This document shows, piece after piece, positions 1 through 8,564 of a stretch of DNA of 33,772 nucleotides. Location of the stretch: the NCBI RefSeq assembly GCF_016793285.1, contig NZ_JAEUMO010000201.1:1-33772 (forward strand). The letters run 5' to 3'. Numbering within the stretch: position 1 is the first letter of the stretch; each line of letters opens with the position of its first letter. The notes beneath the pieces are model-generated. The model did not search any database, was not told where the DNA came from, and saw only the letters and a list, made by a program, of their open reading frames with translations. The stretch comes from Phenylobacterium sp. GTDB taxonomy: Bacteria; Pseudomonadota; Alphaproteobacteria; Caulobacterales; Caulobacteraceae. The position numbers and the translations under genes are program-made.

Positions 1-128
1 ACGACGACGGGCCAGGGCGCGTTGACGATCGGCTCGGACGGCGGCCGGTAGCCGGGCTCCCCCGGCCGCGGCGAAGGCTGCGGTTTGCGGCCGCCGGGCG
101 CCGGCGCTTCGAAGTGGACGACGTGCAT
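1..128 (-). CDS. N-terminus of a probable rhomboid-family intramembrane protease (partial)
   Basis: The frame opens with ATG at 128 and runs off the left edge, leaving 42 codons. The visible protein has a proline- and arginine-rich N-terminal tail and then a stretch reading SEPIVNAPWPVV. A short EPI-NAPWP segment just before the first membrane helix is common at the N-terminus of alphaproteobacterial rhomboid serine proteases, and that resemblance is the only basis for the name. The catalytic Ser and His lie outside the window. A GGGGAG stretch sits very close upstream of the ATG. It is divergent from the M16 peptidase gene, with about 130 bp between the two starts. Confidence 0.5.
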   Translation of the reverse strand, partial: MHVVHFEAPAPGGRKPQPSPRPGEPGYRPPSEPIVNAPWPVV

Positions 129-257
129 CGCTCCCCATGTAGGCCGGATCGCGCCGGGGCCCAAGCGCGCCGCCTGAAGTCGCCGTGAAGCAGCCTTGCC
201 GCCGCCATCAGGCTTGGCGATGGTGCGCGGCTGTTTCGCGGTTTCCAGGCAGACTTG

Positions 258-3119
258 ATGATCCGTACCCTCGGGCAAGGCGCGGCCCTCCTCGCGGCGT
301 TCTCCCTCGCCTTCGCCCCCGCGGCCTGGAGTCAGGCTGCGCCGGCGCCGACGCCGGCCAGGCTGGCGCCCGGCGAATGGCCGCAGTCCCGATCCGACCT
401 GAAGCCCGATCCCGCGATCCGGTTCGGCGCCCTGCCCAACGGCATGCGCTATGCGCTGCGCAAGCAGACCATCCCGCCCGGCCAGGCGGCCTTCCGCCTC
501 TGGTTCGGCACAGGCTCGATGATGGAAGCCGACGATCAGGCGGGCCTCGCCCACTTCCTCGAGCACATGGCCTTCAACGGCTCGAAGAAGGTCAAGGAAG
601 GCGAGATGATCCGCATCCTCGAGCGCCTGGGCCTGGCGTTCGGCGCCGACACCAACGCCTCGACCGGCTTTTCCGAGACGATCTACAAGCTGGACCTGCC
701 GAAGACCGACGCCGAGACCGTCGACACCTCGCTGATGCTGCTCTCCGAGGCGGCTTTCGACCTGACCCTCGACCAGGCGGCCATGGACCGCGAGCGCGGG
801 GTGGTGCTGTCGGAGGAGCGCGCCCGCGACACCCCGGGCTACCGCGTCGCCAAGGCGCGGACGACCTTCCTGCTGCAGGGGCAGCGCCTGCCGACGCGCT
901 GGCCGATCGGCACGGTGGAGGTGCTGAAGACCGCGCCGGTCGGCCGGATCGCCGACTACTACAGGCACTGGTATCGGCCGGACCGCGCCGTGTTCGTCGC
1001 CGTGGGCGACTTCGACCTCGACGTCATGGAAGCCAGGATCAGGTCGGCGTTCGGCGGCTGGACGGCCCAGGCCGCCGCCCTGCCCGACCCCGACCAGGGG
1101 CCGGTCGCCAGGCGCAGCGCCGAGGCCAGGCTGGTCGTGGACCCCGGCGTGACCCAGTCGCTGCAGGTCGCCTGGCTGTCGCCGCCCGATCTGTCGGCGG
1201 ACACTCTGGGCAAGCGCCAGCGCGACCTGATCGAGGGCCTGGCGCTCTCGGTCCTGAACCGCCGCTTCTCGGCGATCGCGCGGGGGGCCGACCCCGCCTT
1301 CCTGGGCGCCCAGGTCTACAAGGGCGAGCAGGACGACGCCGCGGAGGTCGCCACCCTGGTGGTCAGCGCCGAGACCGGCCGCTGGCGCGAGGCGCTGACC
1401 GCCGCCGAGCAGGAGCAGCGCCGGCTGGTGCAGTACGGCGTGCGCCAGGACGAGCTCGACCGCGAGATCGAGGAGATCCGCGCCGGCCTCAAGGCCGCCG
1501 TCGCCGGCGCGAACACCCGCCGCCCGGCGGACCTGGCCAACGAGATCGTCGGCTCGCTCGCCGACCACACCGTGGTGACGTCTCCGGCGGACGACCTCGC
1601 CGCGTTCGAGGCCGGCGTGAAGGGGCTGCAGGCCGAGACCGTCAACGGGGCGCTGAAGACCGTGTTCCGGGGCGAGGGCCCGCTGCTCTTCATGAGCTCG
1701 CCCACGCCGATCGAGGGCGGCGAGGCCACGCTGCTGGCGGCGCTGAAGGCCTCGCAGGCCGTGGCCGTGGCGCCGCCCGCCGCGACCTCGCAGGTCGCCT
1801 GGCCCTACGAGACGTTCGGGGCGCCGGGCAAGGTGGCCGAGCGGCGCGAGGTGAAGGACCTCGGCGTCACCTTCGTCCGCTTCGAGAACGGCGTCCGCCT
1901 GACCGTGAAGCCCACGGCCTTCCGCGACGACGAGGTGCTGGTGCGCGTCAACGCCGGAAGCGGGATGCTGTCGTTGCCCCGGGACAGGCAGAGCCCGTTC
2001 TGGGCCTCGAGCGCCATGATCGAAGGCGGCCTGAAGAAGATCGGCGTCGAAGACATGGAGCGGGTGCTCGCCTCCAAGGTCTACGGCGGTCGCTTCGGCA
2101 TCACCGACGACGCCTACACCCTGACTGGCGGCACGCGCACCGGCGACCTGCCCACGCAGTTGCAGGTGCTGGCGGCCTACCTGACCGAGCCAGCGTGGCG
2201 CGACGCGGCGTTCGCAAGGATCAAGGCGGCGTCCCGGACCATCCACGACCAGTTCGAGTCGACCGTGGGCGGCGTGCTGCAGCGCGACCTCTCGGGCCTC
2301 ACCCACTCCGGCGACCGGCGCTGGACCTTCCCCAGCCGCGACGAGATGGCGAACGCCAGGCTCGCGGACGTGGAGGCCGCCGTCATGCCGGACCTCTCCC
2401 GGGGGCCTGTCGAAGTGGTGATCGTGGGCGACGTGACGGTGGGCGCGGCGATCGCGGCGATGGCCCCGACCTTCGGCGCCCTGCCCCCGCGGCCCGATCC
2501 GACGCCGGTCCCGGCCGCCGCCCGCGCCGTCGCCTTCCCGAAAGGCAACGCCACGCCGCTGAAGCTGAAGCACAAGGGCCGCGCCGACCAGGCGATCGGC
2601 TACATCGCCTGGGGCACCACCGACTACTGGGCCAACCCGCAGCGGGCGCGCGACATCGCGGTGCTTCGCGAGATCATGAAGCTGCGGCTCACCGACGAAC
2701 TGCGGGAAGCGCAGGGCGTGACCTATTCGCCCGACGCCAGCTCGCAGCACAGCCTGGTCTGGACCGGCTGGGGCTACATCGCCGCCAACGTCGAGGCGCC
2801 GCCGGACAAGCTGCCGGGCTTCTTCAGCGACGTGGCGAAGATCGCCAGGGACCTCAGCGAGACGGAGGTCGGCGCCGACGAACTCGCGCGGGCCAAGAAG
2901 CCGCGGATCGAGGGCATCCAACGCACGATGCTGACCAATGGCTACTGGCTGGGCGAACTCTCGGGCGCGCAGGCCGACCCGCGCCGCCTGGACGTGACGC
3001 GCCAGATCCTGCCGGGCACCGAGCGCGTCACCGCCGCCGACGTGAAGCGCGCGGCGCAGGCGGTGCTGAAGCCCGGCGCGGCCTTCAAGCTGGAGGTCGT
3101 GCCCGCGTCCCTGCCCTGA
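258..3119 (+). CDS. Secreted M16 family zinc metallopeptidase (pitrilysin/insulinase type)
   Basis: The 953-residue product starts with a cleavable signal peptide: a basic start, a hydrophobic core rich in Ala and Leu, and an A-W-S-Q-A cleavage region near residue 26. It should act in the periplasm or be exported. The inverted zinc motif HxxEH is seen as HFLEH at about residues 99-103, with a candidate third ligand glutamate in the LSEE stretch near residue 186. The length fits a two-lobe M16 enzyme with four M16 folds, the C-terminal half being the usual non-catalytic partner. ATG at 258 was chosen; a TTG immediately precedes it in frame. The Shine-Dalgarno is weak. It ends 13 bp from the convergent GMC oxidoreductase gene. 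Substrate is unknown; the family degrades peptides. Confidence 0.93.
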   Translation: MIRTLGQGAALLAAFSLAFAPAAWSQAAPAPTPARLAPGEWPQSRSDLKPDPAIRFGALPNGMRYALRKQTIPPGQAAFRLWFGTGSMMEADDQAGLAHFLEHMAFNGSKKVKEGEMIRILERLGLAFGADTNASTGFSETIYKLDLPKTDAETVDTSLMLLSEAAFDLTLDQAAMDRERGVVLSEERARDTPGYRVAKARTTFLLQGQRLPTRWPIGTVEVLKTAPVGRIADYYRHWYRPDRAVFVAVGDFDLDVMEARIRSAFGGWTAQAAALPDPDQGPVARRSAEARLVVDPGVTQSLQVAWLSPPDLSADTLGKRQRDLIEGLALSVLNRRFSAIARGADPAFLGAQVYKGEQDDAAEVATLVVSAETGRWREALTAAEQEQRRLVQYGVRQDELDREIEEIRAGLKAAVAGANTRRPADLANEIVGSLADHTVVTSPADDLAAFEAGVKGLQAETVNGALKTVFRGEGPLLFMSSPTPIEGGEATLLAALKASQAVAVAPPAATSQVAWPYETFGAPGKVAERREVKDLGVTFVRFENGVRLTVKPTAFRDDEVLVRVNAGSGMLSLPRDRQSPFWASSAMIEGGLKKIGVEDMERVLASKVYGGRFGITDDAYTLTGGTRTGDLPTQLQVLAAYLTEPAWRDAAFARIKAASRTIHDQFESTVGGVLQRDLSGLTHSGDRRWTFPSRDEMANARLADVEAAVMPDLSRGPVEVVIVGDVTVGAAIAAMAPTFGALPPRPDPTPVPAAARAVAFPKGNATPLKLKHKGRADQAIGYIAWGTTDYWANPQRARDIAVLREIMKLRLTDELREAQGVTYSPDASSQHSLVWTGWGYIAANVEAPPDKLPGFFSDVAKIARDLSETEVGADELARAKKPRIEGIQRTMLTNGYWLGELSGAQADPRRLDVTRQILPGTERVTAADVKRAAQAVLKPGAAFKLEVVPASLP

Positions 3120-3132
3120 ACGGGAAGGGAAA

Positions 3133-4788
3133 TCAGGCCGCGGCCTTCTTGCCGGGCTCGTAGACCGGGGCGTCGTCGGCCGGGAGGAAGGCGCGGCCGC
3201 GGATGGCGTCCGAGACCTTCTCGGCGATCATGATCGTGGGGGCGTTGGTGTTGCCGCCCACCAGCGTCGGCATGACCGAGGCGTCGACCACGCGCAGGCC
3301 CTGGAGGCCCTGGACGCGGCACTCTGCGTCGACCACCGCCATCGGGTCGCCCGCCACGCCCATGCGGCAGGTGCCGACGGGATGGTAGATCGTCTCGGAC
3401 GAGCGGCGGATCCAGGCGTCGATGTCGGCGTCGGACTGCACCGCGGCGCCCGGCGAGAACTCTTCCTTGATGTAGGGCCTTAGCGCGGCCTGCCTGGCCA
3501 CCTCGCGCATCATCTTCACACCCTCGCGCAGCGCGCGTCGGTCCTCCTCGGTGGCCAGATAGTTGGCGAAGATGGCGGGATCGGCGGTCGGGTCGGCGCT
3601 CCGCAGGCCGACGCGGCCGCGGCTCTCCGGTCGCAACTGGCAGATGTGGAAGGTGAAGCCGTCCTTCTTCACCTGGACCTTGCCGTGGTCCTGCATGATC
3701 GCGAGCACGGTGTGGACCTGCAGGTCGGGCCGGTCGAGGTCGGGCCGCGAGCGCAGAAAGGCGCCCGATTCCAGCATGTTCTGCGCCCCGAGGCCCTTGC
3801 GCTGGAACAGGTACTCCAGCCCGATCGCCAGCGTCTTGAAGCCCTTGCGCAGCGAATGGATCGTGATCGGCTCGGGGCACTCCCACGACATGCAGACGTC
3901 GAGGTGATCCTGCAGGTTCTTGCCCACACCGGGCAGGTCGTGGACCACCTCGATCCCATGCCGGCGCAGGTCCTCCCCGGGCCCGATGCCCGAGAGCTGC
4001 AGGATGTGCGGCGACTGCACGGCGCCGGCCGACAGGATCACCTCGGCGTCGGCGTGGAAGGTCTGCTTCTGGCCCTTGTCGTCGAGCGTCTCGATGCCGG
4101 TGGCGCGGCCGTTCTCCACCACGATGCGCGTGGTGCGCAGGCCGGTCAGGCAGGTGAGGTTCGGACGGTCCAGCGCAGGGTAGAGGTAGGCGCGCGCGGC
4201 GCTCCAGCGCTCGCCCTTGTGGATGGTGAGCTGGTAGGGGCCCCAGCCCTCCTGCTGGAATCCGTTGAAGTCGCTGGTGCGCGCATGGCCGGCCTCGACG
4301 CCCGCCTCGATGGCGGCGCGGTAGATCGGATTCGGCGACTTCGCCTTGGAGACGTGCAGCGGCCCCTCGCCGCCGTGCCAGGCGTCGCCCCCGCCCTCCA
4401 GGCTCTCGGCGCGCTTGAAGTAGGGCAGCACGTCCGCATACCCCCAGCCGGAGAGGCCCATCTGGCGCCACTGGTCGTAGTCGCGGGCGTGGCCGCGGAT
4501 GTAGATCATGCCGTTGATCGAAGACGAGCCGCCCCAGCCCTTGCCCCGCGGCCACCAGAGCTTGCGCTCGTCGAGGTTCGGCTCGGCCTCGGTCCAGAAG
4601 CCCCAGTTGAACGCGCCCTGCTTGCTGATCAGGCCGCCCACGCCGGCCGGCATGGTGACCATCAGCGACTTGTCCTTGCCGCCCGCCTCGACCAGCAGGA
4701 CCGTCTTCGCGCCGTCCTCCGAGAGGCGGTTCGCGAGCACGCAGCCGGCCGAGCCGGCGCCGATGACGATGTAGTCGAAGCGGGTCAT
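3133..4788 (-). CDS. GMC family FAD-dependent oxidoreductase (choline dehydrogenase-like)
   Basis: The 551-residue protein begins with the FAD-binding Rossmann motif GAGSAG at residues 10-15. It carries the GMC signature regions, including the GGSSSINGMIYIRG block near residue 85 and the C-terminal HPVGTCRMG and GGNTNAPTIMIAEK blocks that bring the catalytic His and Asn to the flavin. No signal peptide is visible, so it is probably cytoplasmic. The family oxidises primary alcohols, choline or similar substrates to aldehydes. BetA and AlkJ are the closest named types, but there is no betaine or alkane gene nearby to support either. A TTGACG-like -35 lies at 4864-4869 on the minus strand, though I could not pick a convincing -10. 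Its exact substrate cannot be read from sequence. Confidence 0.94.
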   Translation of the reverse strand: MTRFDYIVIGAGSAGCVLANRLSEDGAKTVLLVEAGGKDKSLMVTMPAGVGGLISKQGAFNWGFWTEAEPNLDERKLWWPRGKGWGGSSSINGMIYIRGHARDYDQWRQMGLSGWGYADVLPYFKRAESLEGGGDAWHGGEGPLHVSKAKSPNPIYRAAIEAGVEAGHARTSDFNGFQQEGWGPYQLTIHKGERWSAARAYLYPALDRPNLTCLTGLRTTRIVVENGRATGIETLDDKGQKQTFHADAEVILSAGAVQSPHILQLSGIGPGEDLRRHGIEVVHDLPGVGKNLQDHLDVCMSWECPEPITIHSLRKGFKTLAIGLEYLFQRKGLGAQNMLESGAFLRSRPDLDRPDLQVHTVLAIMQDHGKVQVKKDGFTFHICQLRPESRGRVGLRSADPTADPAIFANYLATEEDRRALREGVKMMREVARQAALRPYIKEEFSPGAAVQSDADIDAWIRRSSETIYHPVGTCRMGVAGDPMAVVDAECRVQGLQGLRVVDASVMPTLVGGNTNAPTIMIAEKVSDAIRGRAFLPADDAPVYEPGKKAAA

Positions 4789-4884
4789 TGGGGGGACCTA
4801 AACAGCGTTCGGTTGGGGCGCGACCCTCGCCCAGCCCGCGGGCTTCCGCAAGATTGAACGCAGCGTCAACTTTGCGCGGCCGCC

Positions 4885-5958
4885 CTAGACGAGACCCAGC
4901 CAGAGGATGGCCAGCACAAAGAACGCCGCGGCGATCGAGGCGAAGACCAGCAGGAAGGCGCTGCGCCAGGCGGTGGAGAACCACCGCAGGCCATAGGCGC
5001 CCTGCAACTGGTAGAACATGTGCATGGGCAGGATGAAGACGGCCGCCGCGAACGCGAGCCCGCCCCACGGCTCGCCCACGCGCGCGAGGGCCGCCACCGC
5101 CATCACCAGCAAGGACACGAACGTCAGCGAATAGAGCACGAAGACCCCGTGGTCGTAGAGGGTGAAGCCCCGCTTCCACAGGAACAGCAGCGCCACGAAC
5201 GGGATCGAGATGGGCACGAGCAGGAACGAGAATTTGTAGAAGGTCTGCTGCAGCTTGTAGATGGCCAGTTCCGGGTTCTCGAGCTTGTGCTGGATCTTGG
5301 CATCCAGCTTCTTCGAGCCCGTGGAGATGCCGAGCTGGCTCCTGCCCTCCGCCTCGAGATCCTTGGCGATCTCGTCCAGCGGGACGCCGGCGCCCTTGCC
5401 GACCCGGCTCTTGGCGCGGTCCTGGTTCGCCTCGGCGACCTTGAGCGCGGCCTCGGCGGCGGCGCGGGCGGCGGGCGAGGCTTCGCGCAGCGCGGCGCGG
5501 GCGTTGGCCACGTCGGTGTTGCGGCGCGCCAGGTCTGCGGTCGCCACAGCCTGCGAGGCGACCTCGGAGTTCTCCTTCGGGGCCGGCGCGTAGCTCAACG
5601 CCATGAACATGACGAAGACCGTGAACAGGAAGATCGCCAGCGGCGAGACGTAGCGCGTGCGCTTGCCCAGGCACCATTCGCGGGTCAGGCGGCCCGGCCG
5701 GAAAACGAGCATCGGCAGGGTGCGCCATGTGCGGCTGTCGAAGTGCATCACCCCGTGCAGCAGCTCTTCGCCCAGGTGCAGCAGCGTGCGGTGGACGTGG
5801 CTGGCGTTGCCGCAGTTGTGGCAGAAGCGGCCGATCGTCTCCGTGCCGCAGTCGGCGCAGGCGCCGTGGGGCTCGCCGGCCTTGCCGGTCGGCGTCTCGA
5901 ACGTGGAGGCGATCAGCCCGCCCGTCGCCGTCCCGCCGACCGCCTCGAGGTCCACCAT
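4885..5958 (-). CDS. DUF3667 zinc-ribbon multipass membrane protein
   Basis: The product has 357 residues. A zinc ribbon is visible as two CxxC pairs (C34/C37 and C46/C49). It is followed by the RPGRLTREWCLGKRTRYVSP block that marks DUF3667 and a first membrane helix at about 108-129. A long Ala/Arg/Glu-rich helical segment at roughly 140-195 looks like a coiled coil or stalk. Four further hydrophobic helices follow, up to the C-terminus. The family's function is not established. The cytosolic zinc ribbon suggests a protein or nucleic-acid contact, which is inference only. The gene is 96 bp downstream of the GMC oxidoreductase start and on the same strand, so it sits upstream of that gene in transcription; co-transcription is possible but unproven. 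Confidence 0.85.
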   Translation of the reverse strand: MVDLEAVGGTATGGLIASTFETPTGKAGEPHGACADCGTETIGRFCHNCGNASHVHRTLLHLGEELLHGVMHFDSRTWRTLPMLVFRPGRLTREWCLGKRTRYVSPLAIFLFTVFVMFMALSYAPAPKENSEVASQAVATADLARRNTDVANARAALREASPAARAAAEAALKVAEANQDRAKSRVGKGAGVPLDEIAKDLEAEGRSQLGISTGSKKLDAKIQHKLENPELAIYKLQQTFYKFSFLLVPISIPFVALLFLWKRGFTLYDHGVFVLYSLTFVSLLVMAVAALARVGEPWGGLAFAAAVFILPMHMFYQLQGAYGLRWFSTAWRSAFLLVFASIAAAFFVLAILWLGLV

Positions 5959-6022
5959 TCGAAGCCCCCACCAAAAGCCGCGGAATTAGACGGCATCGGC
6001 GGGCGCGGACAAGCGCCTTGGC

Positions 6023-6478
6023 TTAGTCGAACACGTCCAGCGCCATGCGGCCCTTCGGATCGGCGCCGTAGCGGTTCGGCCCTGCGTTTCCGGCCACGAA
6101 GCCCAGGACCACGAGGCCCCCCAGCACGATGACGAACGTCGCGACCGAAACCCAGCCGAACAGCGTGTCGCGCCAACTCGGCGACAGCAGGTTGTAGATG
6201 ATGAGCGGCACGGCGAGCGGCAGGACGTAGAGCACGAGCAGCCACCAAGCCGACCGCCCAAGGTCGTGCAGGCGGCGCGCCGCCAAGGCGTAGTTCAGCA
6301 CGAACGCCACCACCCACACGACCAGGATCGACGTCGAAAGCGCGCCCGGCAACTGCGGAAATCGAGCGTACACCCAGAACGGAAAGGCCAACGCCAAGTT
6401 CACCGGGATCGCCACGCTCCAGTACTCCCGCCGTCGCGCGCGTCCGGTGAACCGGCGCAGCCTCAAGACGCGCCGCAA
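6023..6478 (-). CDS. DUF805 family inner-membrane protein
   Basis: The frame encodes a typical DUF805 protein. The N-terminal RFTGRARRREYW segment is the family's FSGRxxRxxFW signature, followed by hydrophobic helices and the internal RRLHDLGRSAWW motif that defines the family. Function is unknown. No ATG or GTG start exists close to the expected N-terminus. TTG at 6478 (151 residues) or TTG at 6466 are the plausible starts, so the 5' boundary is uncertain. The gene begins about 20 bp after the stop of the crotonase gene on the same strand and may be translated by coupling from it. Confidence 0.75.
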   Translation of the reverse strand: MRRVLRLRRFTGRARRREYWSVAIPVNLALAFPFWVYARFPQLPGALSTSILVVWVVAFVLNYALAARRLHDLGRSAWWLLVLYVLPLAVPLIIYNLLSPSWRDTLFGWVSVATFVIVLGGLVVLGFVAGNAGPNRYGADPKGRMALDVFD

Positions 6479-6498
6479 CAGTCCGGGGGTGATTTCGC

Positions 6499-7281
6499 TC
6501 AGCGGCCCTTCCAGTTCGGGGCGCGCTTCTGGGCGAAAGCGAGCGGGCCTTCCTTGAAGTCCTCGGAGGCGTAGAGGGCGGCGACGGCCGGGTACTTGTT
6601 CTGACCCTTGAGCGCGGCTTCCAGGCTGGGCTCGTCGAGGCCGGTCAGCACCGCCTGCTTCGAGGCGCGGATCGACATCGGGCCCAGCTCGCAGATGCCC
6701 GCGGCGATCTCGTGGGCGCGGCGGATCAGGTCCTGCGGCGCGGTCACCTCGTGGACGAAGCCCAGTTCCTTGCCCTCGGCGGCCGAGACGCGGCGCGCGG
6801 TCAGGATCATGCCCATGGCGCGCTTGGTCCCGATGGCGCGCGGCAGGCGGTGCAGCCCGCCGGCCAGGGCGGCCAGGCCCACGCGCGGTTCGGGCAGCGA
6901 GAACACCGCCGCCTCGGACGCCACGATGATGTCGCAGGCGAGCGCGATCTCGAACCCGCCGCCCATGGCCACGCCGTTCACGGCGGCGATCAGCGGCTTG
7001 GTCAGGTCGAAGCGCGAGGTGATGCCGGCGAAGCCCGACGGGGGCGACTTCATCTGGCCGCCGCCGGCCTGGTACTTGAGGTCGTTGCCGGCGGAAAAGG
7101 CGCGGTCGCCGGCCCCGGTGACGATGCCCACCCACTGCTCGGGATCGGCGGCGAACGCGTTCAGCGCGTCGTCCATCTCGAAGTGCGCCGGCGAGTGCAT
7201 GGCGTTCATCACTTCGGGGCGGTTCAGCGTGATCGTCGTGACCGGCCCAGCCCGGTCGACCTTGATGAATTCGTAGGCCAT
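6499..7281 (-). CDS. Enoyl-CoA hydratase/isomerase (crotonase) family protein
   Basis: The 260-residue product is a single-domain crotonase. The CoA/oxyanion region reads AFSAGNDLK at about 61-69 and the second oxyanion glycines are in NGVAMGGGFE at about 102-111. Two glutamates, E111 and E131, keep the 20-residue spacing of the catalytic pair E144/E164 of rat mitochondrial enoyl-CoA hydratase. This argues for a hydratase or dehydratase and against a decarboxylase. The ending AQKRAPNWKGR is usual for alphaproteobacterial members. ATG at 7281 was chosen because GGGAGAGG lies 5-8 bases upstream; an in-frame start further upstream at 7335 has no such support. The natural acyl-CoA substrate is not evident. 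DUF805 follows closely. Confidence 0.92.
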   Translation of the reverse strand: MAYEFIKVDRAGPVTTITLNRPEVMNAMHSPAHFEMDDALNAFAADPEQWVGIVTGAGDRAFSAGNDLKYQAGGGQMKSPPSGFAGITSRFDLTKPLIAAVNGVAMGGGFEIALACDIIVASEAAVFSLPEPRVGLAALAGGLHRLPRAIGTKRAMGMILTARRVSAAEGKELGFVHEVTAPQDLIRRAHEIAAGICELGPMSIRASKQAVLTGLDEPSLEAALKGQNKYPAVAALYASEDFKEGPLAFAQKRAPNWKGR

Positions 7282-7377
7282 GGCGTCCTCTCCCGTTTGA
7301 ACGTCACCGTCCGGGGCGGACGCTACGTCCGTCAACCCTGACCGGTCCCTTTCGGGGCGCGCCGCTCCATGCGATGA

Positions 7378-7395
7378 TGATTACACCTGACTACA
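7378..7395 (+). promoter_or_regulatory. Direct-repeat operator candidate for the ParD-like antitoxin
   Basis: Two 8-mers, TGATTACA at 7378-7385 and TGACTACA at 7388-7395, differ at one base and repeat with a 10-bp period. They end 11 bp before the antitoxin ATG. Ribbon-helix-helix antitoxins commonly bind short repeats spaced about one helical turn apart to autoregulate their operon. The assignment is inference from position and spacing. Confidence 0.45.
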
Positions 7396-7406
7396 AGCGA
7401 GGCTTC

Positions 7407-7655
7407 ATGACCGCGCGGCCCAGCGAACCGATCACCATCCGCACGTCCAGAGTCCAGGAGATCGACGCGCTCGCGGCCGCCACGGACCGCTCGCGGAACT
7501 ACATCGTCAACCAGGCCATCGAGCAGTACCTCGAAGCCAACGCCTGGCAGGTCGAGCGCATCCGCGAAGGCGTCGCCGCCGCGCGAGACGGGCGCGTGAC
7601 CCCCGCAGACGAGGTCTTCGACGCCATTGCCTCCAGGCACGGCTGGACTCGCTGA
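7407..7655 (+). CDS. ParD/CopG-like ribbon-helix-helix antitoxin
   Basis: The 82-residue protein has the ribbon-helix-helix pattern. A short strand reads ITIRTS near residues 8-13, followed by two helices containing RSRNYIVNQAIEQYL. The polar C-terminal tail (about residues 45-82) would wrap the toxin. ATG at 7407 was preferred over 7374 because AAGCGAGG sits a few bases upstream and it places the DNA-binding strand at the usual distance from the N-terminus. The stop codon TGA overlaps the presumed toxin start. The protein should neutralise the ParE-like toxin and repress the pair. The gene is 125 bp from the divergent crotonase start. Confidence 0.85.
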   Translation: MTARPSEPITIRTSRVQEIDALAAATDRSRNYIVNQAIEQYLEANAWQVERIREGVAAARDGRVTPADEVFDAIASRHGWTR

Positions 7656-7954
7656 AGAGAGTCGTCTTCGCCGAGCCCGCGGCGCGCGACCTCGAAAGCA
7701 TCATCGACTACATCGCCTTGGACAATCGTTCAGCGGCCGAGGGCGTCTACCGCGCCATCGTCGAAGCCGCCCAGAGGCTCGCGCAGTTTCCGGAACTCGG
7801 GCGGCCGGGTCGGCTGCCGGGCATGCGCGAACTCGCCGTGGCCCGCCTGCCCTACCTCATCGTCTACGAGGCGGATCGCCAGGCCGTCACCATCCTGGCG
7901 GCATTCCACACATCGCGCGATCTGGCGCGGGCGCTTCGCGAGCGCCGCCCCTGA
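7652..7954 (+). CDS. ParE/RelE-family toxin (CTG start inferred)
   Basis: The frame encodes a ParE-like toxin with PAARDLESIIDYIALDN near the N-terminus. A central FPELGRPGRLPGMREL block and a C-terminal LPYLIVYEADRQAVTILAAFH strand pair complete the RelE/ParE fold. ParE members poison DNA gyrase, whereas RelE members cut mRNA; the GRPGR...RE pattern favours the ParE side. No ATG, GTG or TTG lies at the family's normal N-terminus. The first ATG in frame (7718) would delete the first helix. A CTG at 7652 overlaps the antitoxin TGA as CTGA and gives a normal 100-residue protein beginning KRVVF after the start. The gene may be active with this rare start or may have been silenced by start-codon loss. 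Confidence 0.78.
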   Translation: MKRVVFAEPAARDLESIIDYIALDNRSAAEGVYRAIVEAAQRLAQFPELGRPGRLPGMRELAVARLPYLIVYEADRQAVTILAAFHTSRDLARALRERRP

Positions 7955-7967
7955 ACCCCGCCGCCGA

Positions 7968-8498
7968 TCAGCCGACCGCGACCAGCTCGCGCCGGTAGCG
8001 CTTCCAGTTCTCGACGTAGTGGGCCGAGCCCAGGGCCACGCGGGCCGCCTGTTCGGGCGAGAGTTCTCGGACGACCTTGCCGGGCGCGCCCATGACGAGC
8101 GAGTTGTCCGGGATCTCCTTGCCCTCGGTGATCAGGCAGTTGGCGCCGATCAGGCAGTTCTTCCCGATCTTGGCCCCGTTCAGCACGATCGAGCCGATGC
8201 CGATCAGCGAGCCGTCGCCGATCTCGCAGCCGTGAAGCATCACCATGTGGCCGATGGTGACGTTGGCGCCGATGGTCAGCGGCGAGCCGGTGTCGGTGTG
8301 GCAGACGCTGCCGTCCTGGATGTTCGAGCCCTCGCCCACGATGATCGGGTCATTGTCGCCACGAAGTGTCGCACCCCACCAGACCGACGCGTTCTTCTTC
8401 AGAATCACGCGCCCCATAACCGCGGCCGTGGGAGCAATCCAGTATTCGTCATCGTTCGGTAGCTCAGGTGTCACATTGCCTAAGTTGTAGACAGCCAA
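7968..8498 (-). CDS. Gamma carbonic anhydrase-like hexapeptide-repeat protein
   Basis: The 176-residue product is a left-handed beta-helix protein with repeated hexapeptide turns (for example [18 protein letters not shown]). Three histidines, H67, H84 and H89, match the metal-binding arrangement of gamma-class carbonic anhydrases, with the HxxxxH pair preserved. Related proteins YrdA, CaiE and PaaY share the fold and their activity is often weak or unproven, so carbonic anhydrase activity is an inference. Translation appears to start at TTG 8498, with AGAGGGA about 9-12 bases upstream. The gene is divergent from the PhoH leader and converges with the parE-like toxin, 13 bp away. Confidence 0.9.
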   Translation of the reverse strand: MAVYNLGNVTPELPNDDEYWIAPTAAVMGRVILKKNASVWWGATLRGDNDPIIVGEGSNIQDGSVCHTDTGSPLTIGANVTIGHMVMLHGCEIGDGSLIGIGSIVLNGAKIGKNCLIGANCLITEGKEIPDNSLVMGAPGKVVRELSPEQAARVALGSAHYVENWKRYRRELVAVG

Positions 8499-8531
8499 TT
8501 CCCGATCCCTCTTCTTTCCGCCAAGCCCCCT

Positions 8532-8558
8532 TTAACGACTCGTAAAGGACGCTACCCT
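8532..8558 (+). promoter_or_regulatory. Housekeeping-type promoter of the PhoH leader
   Basis: TTAACG at 8532-8537 and GCTACCCT at 8551-8558 are separated by 13 bp. This resembles the Caulobacter sigma-73 consensus TTGACGS, 10-14 bp, GCTANAWC. It would start RNA near 8565. Confidence 0.5.
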
Positions 8559-8564
8559 CATTCT

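Noticed and set aside
185-3163. A plus-strand frame of 992 codons overlapping the M16 peptidase gene.
   Set aside because: It is a frame-shifted shadow with Arg/Gly/Pro-rich low-complexity translation and no domain; the M16 frame carries the signal peptide and the zinc motif.
2942-5974. A minus-strand frame of 1010 codons spanning the GMC oxidoreductase and DUF3667 genes.
   Set aside because: Its translation is Arg/Pro-rich with no motif, and both real genes are in other frames with clear family signatures.
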